DNA of 64,000 nt from Kitasatospora kifunensis (GCF_014203855.1 NZ_JACHJV010000001.1:1736001-1800000), one strand, 5' to 3'; shown: positions 30,217 to 37,959, numbered from the stretch's first letter. The notes: generated from the sequence alone by a model not told the origin. Numbers and translations are program-made.

Positions 30217-31131
30217 TCAGAGGTCCGCGGCCAGACGGCCGCCGAGACGGCGCTGGAGCAGGGTGAAGGCCGCGGTGACGATGAACAGCACCACCGCGAG
30301 GGCGGCGCCGTATCCGGTGTCGAACAGGACGAACGCCTCCTGGTAGAGGAGGTAGCTGAGGGTGGTGGTGGCGTAGGCCGGGCCACCGTGGCTCATCTCG
30401 TAGAACTGGGTGAACGCCTGCAGCGAGCTGATGCTGGTGATCACGATCGAGAAGAGCGTCACCGGGCGCAACTGTGGCCAGGTCACGTACCAGAACTCCT
30501 GGCGGGGGCTGGCCCCGTCCATCCGGGCGGCCTCGCTGAGCTCGGAGGAGACGACGGCCAGGCCGCCGAGGAAGAGGACCACGGTGAAGCCGACCTCGTG
30601 CCAGAGGCTGTAGACGATCACCGAGGGCATCGCCCAGGTGCTGGAGTAGAGGAACTGCAGGACCGGCAGGTGGAGGTCCTTGAGGATCATGTCCAGCAGG
30701 CCGAACTGCGGATTGAAGAGCCAGACCCAGGCGAGCGAGGTGGCCACGATCGGCGTCGCGTGCGGCGCGAAGATCGCGACCCTGGAGGCGCTCAGCGCCC
30801 GCCCGCCGCGTTGCAGCAGCAGCGCCAGGGCCAGGGATATCGCGGTGCCGCCGATCACCATCGCGGCACAGTAGTAGAGCGAGTTCCAGGCGCTGGTCAG
30901 GAAGCTGGGCGAGGTGGACTGGAAGAGCTGGCGGTAGTTGTCGGAGCCGATGAAGGTCGACATGGAGGGGTTGAGGGTGTTCCAGTGGAAGGTGCTGATG
31001 TACAGCGTGTAGGCGGTGGGTCCGATGATAAAGACCGAGAAGATCAGCAGTGCCGGCGCCGTGTACAACCAGCCGGCCCACCCCTCACGCGGCCGGTTGA
31101 TCCGGCTGGACCGCTTGCTCAACTGCGCCAT
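30217..31131 (-). CDS. ABC sugar transporter permease (MalF type)
   Basis: 304 aa, six transmembrane segments (GWLYTAPALLIFSVFIIGPT first). The EAA loop is LSEAARMDGASPRQEFWYV followed by TWPQLRPVT. The start ATG 31131 (MAQLSKRSSR) gives a normal length with a weak AAAGAGATGG site; a much longer frame is open upstream but has no membrane-protein character. First gene of a five-gene unit (MalF, binding protein, MalG, HAD, MBL). Confidence 0.9.
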   Translation of the reverse strand: MAQLSKRSSRINRPREGWAGWLYTAPALLIFSVFIIGPTAYTLYISTFHWNTLNPSMSTFIGSDNYRQLFQSTSPSFLTSAWNSLYYCAAMVIGGTAISLALALLLQRGGRALSASRVAIFAPHATPIVATSLAWVWLFNPQFGLLDMILKDLHLPVLQFLYSSTWAMPSVIVYSLWHEVGFTVVLFLGGLAVVSSELSEAARMDGASPRQEFWYVTWPQLRPVTLFSIVITSISSLQAFTQFYEMSHGGPAYATTTLSYLLYQEAFVLFDTGYGAALAVVLFIVTAAFTLLQRRLGGRLAADL

Positions 31132-31199
31132 CACACCATCTCTTTGGGCTAGTTCCTGCTCAACGGCCAAGAGTGAAACGCGCGTAGACATACCCAGGA

Positions 31200-31216
31200 T
31201 GTCCATGTCATGAACA
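31200..31216. promoter_or_regulatory. Operator-like palindrome upstream of the sugar importer
   Basis: TGTCCATGTCATGAACA: eight-base arms around a central T with one mismatch. It lies 69 bp before the permease start. LacI- or GntR-type control is usual for such operons; no regulator gene is adjacent. The rest of the 343-bp gap (31132-31474) must hold both divergent promoters; I see no other clear element. Confidence 0.5.
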
Positions 31217-31474
31217 CCTGCCGAAGTGGTATCGGATAGCTGATGGCCTGTGGGATCCTGAAAGGCTGGGCACTTTCTGACCTCCGCCGGGACGAGCAGG
31301 ACCCGCCGCGGCAGGCATGAGCATCGAGCGGCAATCAGCTGAGATGAACGCTGAATCCCTTTACACTCACATCCGTTGACGTCTCCGGGAGCTACTGCCA
31401 TGCTCTGGGCAGCAATTGTGAACGCCTGAGCGGTATCCATTCACCCGATCGTCACGGAAAGGGGCTCATCCCCC

Positions 31475-32236
31475 ATGCGCCGTACCGCCGTTGTCATGAT
31501 GACCACGCTGCTGGCCTCCGCCGCGGCCCTCGCCATCCCCACCGCCGCCCAGGCAGCGGCTCCCACCACCGCCAAGGCGGCTCCGGCGGCCGCTCAGGCC
31601 GGCGGGTGCAACGCCTTCAACAACGGCGCGGGCTCGGCCATAGGGATCTGCACGGGTATCAACCCGCTGCAGGCCTGGCACGTGCAGGCGCAGTGCGAGT
31701 GGTACATCAACAACACCGGCCCGTACATCTCGATCGCGGTCGGCAACCCGGTCGTCGGCAGTGGGACCAGCACCGCCTTCTGCGGCATCGGCAGGACCAT
31801 CCTGTTCCCGCAGGTCTTCTTCACCGGGACGGTGACCCCGCCGGTGGCCGGCCCCCAGGGCCAGATCACCGGCTACGTGGGCAAGTGCATCGACGACGCG
31901 GGCGCGAACACCAACAACGGCAACCCGATCCAGATCTACGACTGCAACGGCACGAACGCCCAGAAGTGGACCGTCGGGGTCGACGGGACACTGCGCGTCC
32001 TCGGCAAGTGCATGGACGTGACGGGCGGCGGCACCGCGAACCACACCATGGTGCAGCTCTACGACTGCAACGGCAGCGGATCCCAGCAGTGGAAGCCGCA
32101 GCCCAACGGCTCGCTGCTCAACCCGCAGTCCGGCCGCTGCCTGGACGACCTGGGGTTCGGCACCAACAACGGTAACCAGCTCGGTATTTGGGACTGCAAC
32201 GGCGCGGCCAACCAGAAGTGGAACCTGCCCGCCTGA
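31475..32236 (+). CDS. Secreted protein with ricin-type beta-trefoil lectin domain
   Basis: 253 aa. Signal peptide about residues 1-28 (VVMMTTLLASAAALAIPTAA). Residues about 45-120 form an unrecognised Cys-containing domain (CNAFNNGAGSAIGICTGI, CEWYINNTGPYISIAVGNP). The C-terminal 125 residues are a CBM13/ricin trefoil with three repeats, each ending in a QxW-type motif (NAQKWTV, SQQWKP, NQKWNLP) with DDAGANTNNGNPIQIYDCNG-type cores. It would bind galactose- or xylose-containing glycans outside the cell. GGAAAGGGG precedes the ATG. Confidence 0.88.
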   Translation: MRRTAVVMMTTLLASAAALAIPTAAQAAAPTTAKAAPAAAQAGGCNAFNNGAGSAIGICTGINPLQAWHVQAQCEWYINNTGPYISIAVGNPVVGSGTSTAFCGIGRTILFPQVFFTGTVTPPVAGPQGQITGYVGKCIDDAGANTNNGNPIQIYDCNGTNAQKWTVGVDGTLRVLGKCMDVTGGGTANHTMVQLYDCNGSGSQQWKPQPNGSLLNPQSGRCLDDLGFGTNNGNQLGIWDCNGAANQKWNLPA

Positions 32237-32243
32237 CGGCCAC

Positions 32244-32280
32244 GGTGGGGTCGGGCCACGCACTCGGCTCGGCCCCCACC
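32244..32280. terminator. Terminator between lectin and alpha/beta hydrolase
   Basis: Stem GGTGGGGTCGGGCC with a near-complement ending CCCCCACC and G-U pairs, between the convergent stops at 32236 and 32310. Confidence 0.6.
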
Positions 32281-32309
32281 ATCTCTGACGCTGTCTCAAC
32301 TGACCACTG

Positions 32310-33089
32310 CTAGGCCGTCAACGCCCCCAGCGACATGAACTTCGGCACCTGCTCCTCGGCCAGGAAGTCCAGCAGCAACTGGTTGACCAGCGCCGGCTTC
32401 TCCAGCGGCGCGACATGGGAAGTGCCCGGAATCACGGCGAGTTGGGCATCCGGCAGCGCGGTGGCGACCGCCGCGCTGTGCTCCACCCGCACGCCGTCGT
32501 CGTCCCCCTGCATCACCAGCACGGGCATCGACAGCCGAGCCAGCGGCTCGAACCCGAAGTCGGGCTCCTCGCGCCACATCCGCAGCCACTTCTCGAAGAC
32601 GACCGGGAAGTGCTCGGGCCCGTCCGGCGAGAGCGGCTCGTACTGCGGGCGGAACATCGAGTCGAGCAGCAGGATGCCGGCCTCGCTCAGCAGTTCCAGG
32701 TCGGCCGCCGTCCCGCCGTCGCGGCTGACCCCCGAGCTGATCAGGACCAGCTTGCGGACCAGGTCGGGCCGGTGCAGCGCGAGCCACAGCGCGACCGTGC
32801 CGCCGGCGCTCCAGCCGACCAGGTGCACAGGGCCGGTCCCCAGTTCGTCCAGGAATGCCGCGGTGTCCTGGGCCATCAGCTCACTGGTCACCGGGCCCGG
32901 CAGGTCGTGGGTGCGCCCGTGCCCGCGCCGCTCCGGCGCGTAGACCAGGAACCGCTCGGCCAGCGCGGGCAGTTGGGCGAACCAGCTGTCGGCGGTCACC
33001 CCGCCGCCGTGCAGCAGCACCACCGGATCGCCCGCCCCCTGCACCTCGTAGTAGGTCCGCAGACCACCGGCCGTCAGGTACTCCCCCAT
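32310..33089 (-). CDS. Alpha/beta hydrolase
   Basis: 259 aa. Begins MGEYLTAGGLRTYYEVQG, then the oxyanion-site LLHGGGVTADSW, nucleophile elbow GWSAGG, acid in MQGDDDGVRVEHS and terminal His in PGTSHVAPLEKP. Cytoplasmic. It is transcribed divergently from a TetR gene, with two matching operators in the 116-bp gap, so it is probably induced by the TetR ligand and may degrade it. The substrate is unknown. Confidence 0.87.
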   Translation of the reverse strand: MGEYLTAGGLRTYYEVQGAGDPVVLLHGGGVTADSWFAQLPALAERFLVYAPERRGHGRTHDLPGPVTSELMAQDTAAFLDELGTGPVHLVGWSAGGTVALWLALHRPDLVRKLVLISSGVSRDGGTAADLELLSEAGILLLDSMFRPQYEPLSPDGPEHFPVVFEKWLRMWREEPDFGFEPLARLSMPVLVMQGDDDGVRVEHSAAVATALPDAQLAVIPGTSHVAPLEKPALVNQLLLDFLAEEQVPKFMSLGALTA

Positions 33090-33113
33090 GGCGTAACCCC
33101 TCTCCCGCAGGCG

Positions 33114-33167
33114 ACTTGAGCATTGCTCAGGAGAATCATAGGCACACCACCTGAGCTAAGCTCAAGT
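33114..33167. promoter_or_regulatory. Two TetR-type operators in opposite orientation
   Basis: Site 1 at 33114-33131 (read on the minus strand CCTGAGCAATGCTCAAGT) and site 2 at 33150-33167 (CCTGAGCTAAGCTCAAGT) are the same 18-mer except for two central bases. Each is a TGAGC-NNN-GCTCA palindrome. Centres are 36 bp apart in the divergent promoter of the TetR gene and the hydrolase gene. Confidence 0.8.
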
Positions 33168-33205
33168 AACTGGCCGGTCTTGGGGAGAGGAATCAGGCAA
33201 GCCTC

Positions 33206-33868
33206 ATGGCACTGCACCGCGAGGACGTCATCGAGGCCGCACTCGACCTGCTCGACGAGGTCGGACTCGACCGGCTCACCACCCGAGCACTGACCACGCG
33301 CCTCGGCGTGGCGCCCGGCGCGCTCTACTGGCACGTGCGGAGCAAGGCGGAGCTGCTCTCCGCGATCGCGGACCGGATCATGCGCGAGGCGTACAGCAGC
33401 TCCGACGTCGCACCCGGCGCCGCGCCCGACGTCGCGTCCGGCGCCGCGGACCCGGCCTCCTGGCGCACCGCGGACTGGGCCGAGCAGACCGCCGCCTTCG
33501 CCCACCGCACCCGCCGCGCGATGCTCGCCCGCCGCGACGGCGCCCGGGTGGTGGCCGGCCATCTACCGGTGACCGTCGCCGCGCTGGACGCCAGCGAGCA
33601 GGGCCTGGCCCTGCTGCGCGGCATCGGCCTGCCGCTCGCCCAGGCGGCGTACTTCGGCCACACCGTCGCCAGCTACGTCACCGGCTTCGTCCTCCAGGAG
33701 CAGGCCGCGCCGAACCCGCCGGCCGAGTTCCCGGACATCGAGCCGGAGCGCTATCCGAACATGGCCGCCTGGGCCGCCGAGAAGCCGACCGCGAAGGACC
33801 AGGCGTTCACCGCCGGCCTCTCCCTGATCATCCAGGGCCTGCGGGCCGAGCTCGCAGAGCAGGCCTGA
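33206..33868 (+). CDS. TetR-family regulator (TetR_C group)
   Basis: 220 aa. The N-terminal helix-turn-helix is LTTRALTTRLGVAPGALYWH followed by VRSKAELLSAIADRI; the C-terminal domain resembles that of TetR itself (TVAALDASEQGLALLRGIGL, AAYFGHTVASYVTGFVLQEQ). An Ala/Pro/Asp-rich insert lies near residues 60-85. It probably represses itself and the divergent alpha/beta hydrolase through the two 18-bp sites. The ATG at 33206 has only a distant GAGAGGA. Confidence 0.9.
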   Translation: MALHREDVIEAALDLLDEVGLDRLTTRALTTRLGVAPGALYWHVRSKAELLSAIADRIMREAYSSSDVAPGAAPDVASGAADPASWRTADWAEQTAAFAHRTRRAMLARRDGARVVAGHLPVTVAALDASEQGLALLRGIGLPLAQAAYFGHTVASYVTGFVLQEQAAPNPPAEFPDIEPERYPNMAAWAAEKPTAKDQAFTAGLSLIIQGLRAELAEQA

Positions 33869-33893
33869 CCAGCCCGGACTCACCCAGCCACGA

Positions 33894-34166
33894 TCACGCG
33901 GAGAGCAGCCTGGGAGCCTCCTCCGCGATGGCGCAGTGCGCGGCCACCTCGTCCAGCCGCAGGCCCAGCGCCGCAGCCAGGGCCACCACCGTGAAGAAGG
34001 CCGGGGTCGGCGCCCGTCCTGTCTCGATCTTGCGCAGGGTCTCGGCCGACAGTCCGGCCTGCGCCGCGACCTCGACCATGCTGCGGTCGCCCCGGGCCTG
34101 CCGCAGCAGAGCGCCGAGCCGTTCGCCGCGTTCGTGTTCCAGCTGAGTAAGAGGAGTGCGCACCAT
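33894..34166 (-). CDS. Small XRE-type DNA-binding protein
   Basis: 90 aa consisting mainly of a Cro/CI helix-turn-helix: LGALLRQARGDRSMVEVAAQ, AGLSAETLRKIETGRAPTPA, FFTVVALAAALGLRLDEV. ATG 34166 (MVRTPLTQ) or 34175 (MTVMVRTP) could be the start; a TAGTAT hexamer seven bases before 34166 suggests leaderless transcription. Divergent from the methionine aminopeptidase gene, with repeated AATACCG sites between them, so it may regulate itself and map. Confidence 0.85.
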   Translation of the reverse strand: MVRTPLTQLEHERGERLGALLRQARGDRSMVEVAAQAGLSAETLRKIETGRAPTPAFFTVVALAAALGLRLDEVAAHCAIAEEAPRLLSA

Positions 34167-34178
34167 GACCGTCATACT

Positions 34179-34203
34179 AATACCGTGATACAAATACCGG
34201 TAT
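34179..34203. promoter_or_regulatory. Candidate XRE operators between xre and map
   Basis: AATACCG occurs at 34179-34185 and 34193-34199, 14 bp apart, and the second is part of the perfect palindrome ATACCGGTAT (34194-34203). The stretch is AT-rich and overlaps probable -10 elements for both directions. Confidence 0.5.
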
Positions 34204-34276
34204 AAGAATTGGCGGGCCGGTGCGCCACCGCGTGCTGCGCCGGTCCTGCCATGGGCCGATGGAGAGGCAACCGAAG

Positions 34277-35044
34277 ATGGTGGAGATCAAGTCGGACGCG
34301 TCGCTCGACGCGATGCGGGAGGCCGGCCGAGTCGTGGCCGACGCGCTCGAAGCGGTCCGCCGGGCAGCGCAGGTGCGCGTCTCGCTCAAAGAACTCGACG
34401 AGGTGGCACGCGAGGTGCTGCGCGCGGCAGGAGCCGACTCGCCGTTCCTGAACTACCGCCCGAGTTTCGCCGACACCCCGTTCCCCGCGGTGATCTGCAC
34501 CTCCGTCAACGACGCGATCGTGCACGGCATCCCGAGCGACTACCGCCTGCGGGACGGCGACCTGGTCAGCATCGACTGCGGGGCCAAGCTCGGCGGCTGG
34601 GCCGGCGACGCGGCCATCAGCTTCACCGTCGGCACCGCGCGCCCCGCCGATCTGACCCTCATCGAGACCACCGCGCGCGCCCTGGCGGCGGGCATCGCCG
34701 CCGCGGTCGTCGGCGCCCGGATCGGCGACATCTCGCACGCAGTCGGCAGCGTGGGCCGCGCCGCCGGCTACGGCATCCCGGCGGACTTCGGCGGCCACGG
34801 CGTGGGCCGCAACATGCACGAGGACCCGCACGTGGCCAATGACGGCCGCCCCGGACGGGGCATGCGCCTACGGCACGGCATGGTGCTCGCGATCGAGCCG
34901 ATGTTCCTCGCCGGGGGCCGCGGCGACTACCGAACCGCCCCGGACGGCTGGACCCTGGTCACCTCGGACGGCTCCCGGGCCGCCCACGTCGAGCACACGG
35001 TCGCGATCACCGAGGACGGCCCGCGCATCCTGACCGCACCCTGA
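34277..35044 (+). CDS. map: Methionine aminopeptidase, type I
   Basis: 255 aa; removes the initiator Met from nascent proteins. The start ATG 34277 (MVEIKSD) follows GGAGAGG by nine bases. Dinuclear metal ligands: SIDCGAKLGGWAGDAAISF (two Asp), GGHGVGRNMHEDP (His), MVLAIEPMF (Glu) and AAHVEHTVAI (Glu). The substrate His is in NDAIVHGIP. Streptomycetes normally carry a second map in the ribosomal-protein region, so this is probably a paralogue under control of the neighbouring XRE protein. Confidence 0.93.
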   Translation: MVEIKSDASLDAMREAGRVVADALEAVRRAAQVRVSLKELDEVAREVLRAAGADSPFLNYRPSFADTPFPAVICTSVNDAIVHGIPSDYRLRDGDLVSIDCGAKLGGWAGDAAISFTVGTARPADLTLIETTARALAAGIAAAVVGARIGDISHAVGSVGRAAGYGIPADFGGHGVGRNMHEDPHVANDGRPGRGMRLRHGMVLAIEPMFLAGGRGDYRTAPDGWTLVTSDGSRAAHVEHTVAITEDGPRILTAP

Positions 35045-35079
35045 CGCGGTGGTCGACACGGCGTCCGGCCGACAAGATC

Positions 35080-35140
35080 TCTTGACATCAAGATAAATCG
35101 CGAGGCAGACTTCCCGGATAGATATCTTGATGTCGAGATA
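35080..35140. promoter_or_regulatory. TamR-like operator pair upstream of tam
   Basis: Site 1 TCTTGACATCAAGA (35080-35093) is a palindrome with a 2-bp centre. Site 2 TATCTTGATGTCGAGATA (35123-35140) matches it with one mismatch between arms. The MarR-family TamR controls tam in S. coelicolor through palindromes in the divergent tam-tamR region. Here no MarR gene is adjacent, so the regulator must be elsewhere. Confidence 0.65.
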
Positions 35141-35155
35141 CTCCTGGAGGCAGCC

Positions 35156-35980
35156 ATGTCCGCCACGCCCGCCACCCCCGCCAGCTCGCCGACCGCCCCC
35201 GCCTGGGACCCGCAGCAGTACCTCCGGTTCGCCGACGAGCGCACCCGGCCGCTGCACGAACTGCTCAGCCGGGTACCGGAGTTGCCCGCAGCACCGGTCG
35301 TGCTCGACATCGGCTGCGGGCCGGGCAACTCGACCGCCGGCATCCGCCGCCGGTGGCCGCAGGCAGCGATCACCGGCATCGACAACTCCGCCGAGATGCT
35401 CGCCACCGCCCGCTCCGAGCAGGGCGAGCCGACCGCTACCTACCAGCTCGCCGACGCCGGCAGCTACGACCCCGCGCCGGCCGCGCCCGATCTGATCGTC
35501 TCCAACGCCACGCTGCAGTGGGTCGACGGCCACCTCGACCTGCTGCCCCGCTGGGCGGCGGCGCTCAAGCCGGGCGGCGTGATCGCCTTCCAGGTCCCGG
35601 GCAACTTCGAGGCACCCAGCCACCTGCTGCTGGGCGAACTGCGCCGCAGCCCGCGCTGGCGCGAGCAGCTCGGCACCGAGGCCGCCCGCAGCGGCGTGCA
35701 CCAGCCGATCGCCTACCTCGACGCACTGCTCGACGCCGGCTGCACGGCCGACGTCTGGGAGACCACCTACAGCACCCTGCTGACCGGGCCCGACCCGGTC
35801 CTGGAGTGGACCAAGGGCACCGCGCTGCGCCCGGTCCTCGCCCGGCTCACCGACCCGGCCGAGCGCGCCGCCTTCCTCGCCGAGTACGCCGCCCTGCTGC
35901 GCGAGGCCTACCCGGCCGGACCGCACGGCACGGTCTTCCCGTTCCGCCGGATCTTCGCGGTCGCCGTCCGCACCGCGTGA
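35156..35980 (+). CDS. tam: Trans-aconitate 2-methyltransferase
   Basis: 274-aa SAM-dependent methyltransferase; esterifies trans-aconitate, an inhibitor of aconitase. After an Ala/Pro-rich N-terminus it has AWDPQQYLRFADERTRP, motif I VLDIGCGPGNST, ITGIDNSAEMLATAR, LIVSNATLQWVDGH and a C-terminal GTVFPFRRIFAVA, all typical of Tam. ATG 35156 has a CTGGAGG site. The upstream palindrome pair supports the Tam assignment. It converges closely (23 bp) on the LuxR-type gene. Confidence 0.9.
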   Translation: MSATPATPASSPTAPAWDPQQYLRFADERTRPLHELLSRVPELPAAPVVLDIGCGPGNSTAGIRRRWPQAAITGIDNSAEMLATARSEQGEPTATYQLADAGSYDPAPAAPDLIVSNATLQWVDGHLDLLPRWAAALKPGGVIAFQVPGNFEAPSHLLLGELRRSPRWREQLGTEAARSGVHQPIAYLDALLDAGCTADVWETTYSTLLTGPDPVLEWTKGTALRPVLARLTDPAERAAFLAEYAALLREAYPAGPHGTVFPFRRIFAVAVRTA

Positions 35981-36003
35981 GCCACACACCACCCGGCTCG
36001 GCC

Positions 36004-37194
36004 TCACCCCTGCCCCGGCTCGGTGAGCCCGCTGCGCTCGGCCAGCACGCCGCCCTGGAACCGGCTCTCCGCACCCAGGGTGAGCAGCACGTCGGCGATG
36101 TGCCGCCGGCAGGTGCGCAGCGACATGCCGAGCCGGCGCGCGATCACCTCGTCCTTGAGCCCCTCGGCGAGCATCCCGACCAGCGCGCGTCGCAGGCTGT
36201 CGCCGACCTCGCGGTAGGCGGCCTCGCTCACCCCCCGAAACGGTGTGGCGGTGGCCCAGAGCTGGTCGAAGACCCGGCACAGGTAGCCGACGATGTCCGG
36301 GTCGCGGACCAGCACCGCGCCCTCCCCCGAGCCACCCTCGGCGCGCGCCGGCAGGAAGGCCACCGAGCGGTCGAAGACCACCGCCCGGTCGGGCAGCTCC
36401 GGCGCGGTGCGGTACTCGGCGCCGGACGCGGTGAGGGTCTCCACGTAGCTCTGGGTGGCGAGGTTGGCGCGGGCGGAGTGCTGGTAGAGGGTGCGCATCC
36501 GCACGCCCCGGCCGAGCATGGCGAGGTCGCGGCTGACGGCCTCCGCCAGCCGCCCTGGCTGCCGGCCGCCGCCGGGCTGGATGGTGAACACCTCCTCGCG
36601 GCAGCGGGCGGACTCCTCGGTGAGCATCGCGGAGACGGTGCGAAGGTCCGGCAGCCGGTCCGTGCCGACCTGGCGGCCGCGCTCGCGCAGCGAGGAGCGG
36701 TAGCGCGGCATCAGCGCCTGCAGTTCGTCGCGGATGGACTGCGCGTGCGAGCTGGCCTCGGCGATCCGCGCCTCCAGCGGGCCGAGCGCCTCGGCAGCGG
36801 CCGCCTCGGGGCTGGTGGGGATGAGCAGGTCGGGGCGGCCAGGGGCCGGGCGCAGCAGGCGCAGCGAGAGGAGCACTCGGCGGGCGTGGTCGACCTGCTC
36901 GGGCGTCAGACCCGCCGGCCAGGCCGCTGACCCGGCATCACCGGGCCCGACAGCCCCAGCCACGGCGGACCCGGACCCGACAGCCCCGGACCCGACAGCC
37001 CCAGGCCCGACGACCCCGGGCCCGGCGGATCCGGCGGTCGTGCCACCAGACTCGGGTGCGGCGACCCCGAGCTCCCAGTCGGCCTTCGCAAGAATGCCCA
37101 GCTCAAGGCCACCGTGGGTTAGCACGTGGTCGAACAGCGTGAGAGCCGTCACGTCAAGCGCCGGCAGCTGTTCGAATTCTGTACCGTTCTGCAC
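36004..37194 (-). CDS. TrmB/LuxR-like regulator with GPG repeat insert
   Basis: 396 aa. N-terminal winged-helix-like part (LDVTALTLFDHVLTHGG), interrupted at about 50-90 by a low-complexity Gly/Pro/Ala/Ser insert encoded by a GC-rich minisatellite, then LTPEQVDHARRVLLSLRLLR. A helical linker (SHAQSIRDELQALMPRYRSS) and a PLD/TrmB-like sensor region (EEVFTIQPGG, SRDLAMLGRGVRMRTLYQHS, RAVVFDRSVAFLPA) follow. It ends in a LuxR-type helix-turn-helix (AEGLKDEVIARRLGMSLRTC, RRHIADVLLTLGA). GTG 37194 has a modest AGGGG site. Divergent from two tiny peptide genes, which it probably controls. Confidence 0.85.
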   Translation of the reverse strand: MQNGTEFEQLPALDVTALTLFDHVLTHGGLELGILAKADWELGVAAPESGGTTAGSAGPGVVGPGAVGSGAVGSGSAVAGAVGPGDAGSAAWPAGLTPEQVDHARRVLLSLRLLRPAPGRPDLLIPTSPEAAAAEALGPLEARIAEASSHAQSIRDELQALMPRYRSSLRERGRQVGTDRLPDLRTVSAMLTEESARCREEVFTIQPGGGRQPGRLAEAVSRDLAMLGRGVRMRTLYQHSARANLATQSYVETLTASGAEYRTAPELPDRAVVFDRSVAFLPARAEGGSGEGAVLVRDPDIVGYLCRVFDQLWATATPFRGVSEAAYREVGDSLRRALVGMLAEGLKDEVIARRLGMSLRTCRRHIADVLLTLGAESRFQGGVLAERSGLTEPGQG

Positions 37195-37398
37195 GATTCA
37201 CCCCTGTTTGCGACCCCCGAAACTCTCTGCCATGCACGCTATTGCCACCCCACCCGGCTGGAAAAGCGACCCCCCGACAGGGTGGACTGGCCTCCCGGGA
37301 CCGGGGTAACACTCCCATTCACCCGGGGACCAACGCTCGGTCGGCCAACAGTAGCCACCGATGCGACCGTGACGACTCCGAATCACAGGAGCTGGCCC

Positions 37399-37581
37399 AT
37401 GGCCTCCATCCTCCGCCGCTGCGGCATCCTCGCGCTGCTCGCCGCCGCCGTCCTGCTGCCCGTCAGCGCCGCCGCGCACGTCGGCCCGCCCGCCAAGGCG
37501 ACGACCGGTCACGGCTCGACCGTGGCCGGCGCCGACACCAGCTGGGGAGACGAGTACAAGCCGAAGCCGGTCCTTCTCTGA
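37399..37581 (+). CDS. Small secreted peptide precursor (60 aa)
   Basis: Signal peptide MASILRRCGILALLAAAVLL, then PVSAAA with likely cleavage near residue 26. The mature part is about 34 residues (starting HVGPPAKATTGHG and ending EYKPKPVLL) with no Cys. CAGGAG lies eight bases before ATG 37399. It is followed after 45 bp by a 33-aa ORF and is divergent from the LuxR-like gene. It may be a secreted signal or structural peptide. No family recognised. Confidence 0.7.
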   Translation: MASILRRCGILALLAAAVLLPVSAAAHVGPPAKATTGHGSTVAGADTSWGDEYKPKPVLL

Positions 37582-37626
37582 TCCGCTCGTCGCATCACCC
37601 GCGCACCATCCCAGAGGAGTAACACG

Positions 37627-37728
37627 GTGACCCTCGCCCCACCGTCGAACACCGCCCTCCAGCAGTCCCGTCCCGTCCCCCGCCCCTGGGCGGACGACAA
37701 CGGCTGGCTGATCGACCCGGCAGGCTGA
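37627..37728 (+). CDS. 33-aa peptide gene downstream of the secreted peptide
   Basis: GTG 37627 is preceded by AGAGGAG. The product starts MTLAPPSNTALQQSRPVPRP and ends WADDNGWLIDPAG. No signal peptide; Pro-rich middle, acidic-aromatic C-terminus. Too short for normal gene prediction. A strong ribosome site, cotranscription with the 60-aa gene and a terminator just after it support its reality. It could be a linear signalling peptide or RiPP precursor; no modifying enzyme is adjacent. Confidence 0.6.
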   Translation: MTLAPPSNTALQQSRPVPRPWADDNGWLIDPAG

Positions 37729-37764
37729 GCAGCACTCGGCCTGGACGCTGCCCCCAGGCCTGCC

Positions 37765-37800
37765 GGCCGGCTGAGTCGAACCACCGACCCAGCCGGCCGA
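37765..37800 (+). terminator. Terminator after the peptide genes
   Basis: Stem CGGCCGGCTG (37765-37774) with CAGCCGGCCG (37791-37800); the 16-nt loop has an internal GTCG/CGAC pairing. It is 37 bp after the 33-aa ORF. Confidence 0.65.
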
Positions 37801-37825
37801 AACAGAACCAAGCAATCCCTGAATC

Positions 37826-37846
37826 GAGTTGACGATCAGTCAACTC
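37826..37846. promoter_or_regulatory. GAGTTGAC / GTCAACTC inverted repeat
   Basis: Eight-base perfect arms with a 5-nt centre, followed by a further TTGACA at 37849. It resembles an operator, yet it lies between a + strand terminator and the 3' end of the alcohol dehydrogenase gene, where no gene start is evident. It may control an unseen small transcript. Confidence 0.4.
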
Positions 37847-37896
37847 AATTGACAGCCAGCATAGTTGGCCGTCACCACCAACCCCGGAAACCCGTG

Positions 37897-37943
37897 ATCC
37901 GCCGGTGCCCCTGCCCGAAGTACGGACAGGGGCACCGGCGGAT
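37897..37943 (-). terminator. Strong terminator after the alcohol dehydrogenase gene
   Basis: Perfect 17-bp stem (37897-37913 with 37927-37943) with a 13-nt loop, 16 bp beyond the stop at 37960. Confidence 0.8.
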
Positions 37944-37959
37944 GCGGCAGACGACTCCG

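Noticed and set aside
29036..31081. 681-codon minus-strand frame spanning two transporter genes
   Set aside because: Out of frame with both permease and binding protein; low-complexity Arg/His/Gly translation.
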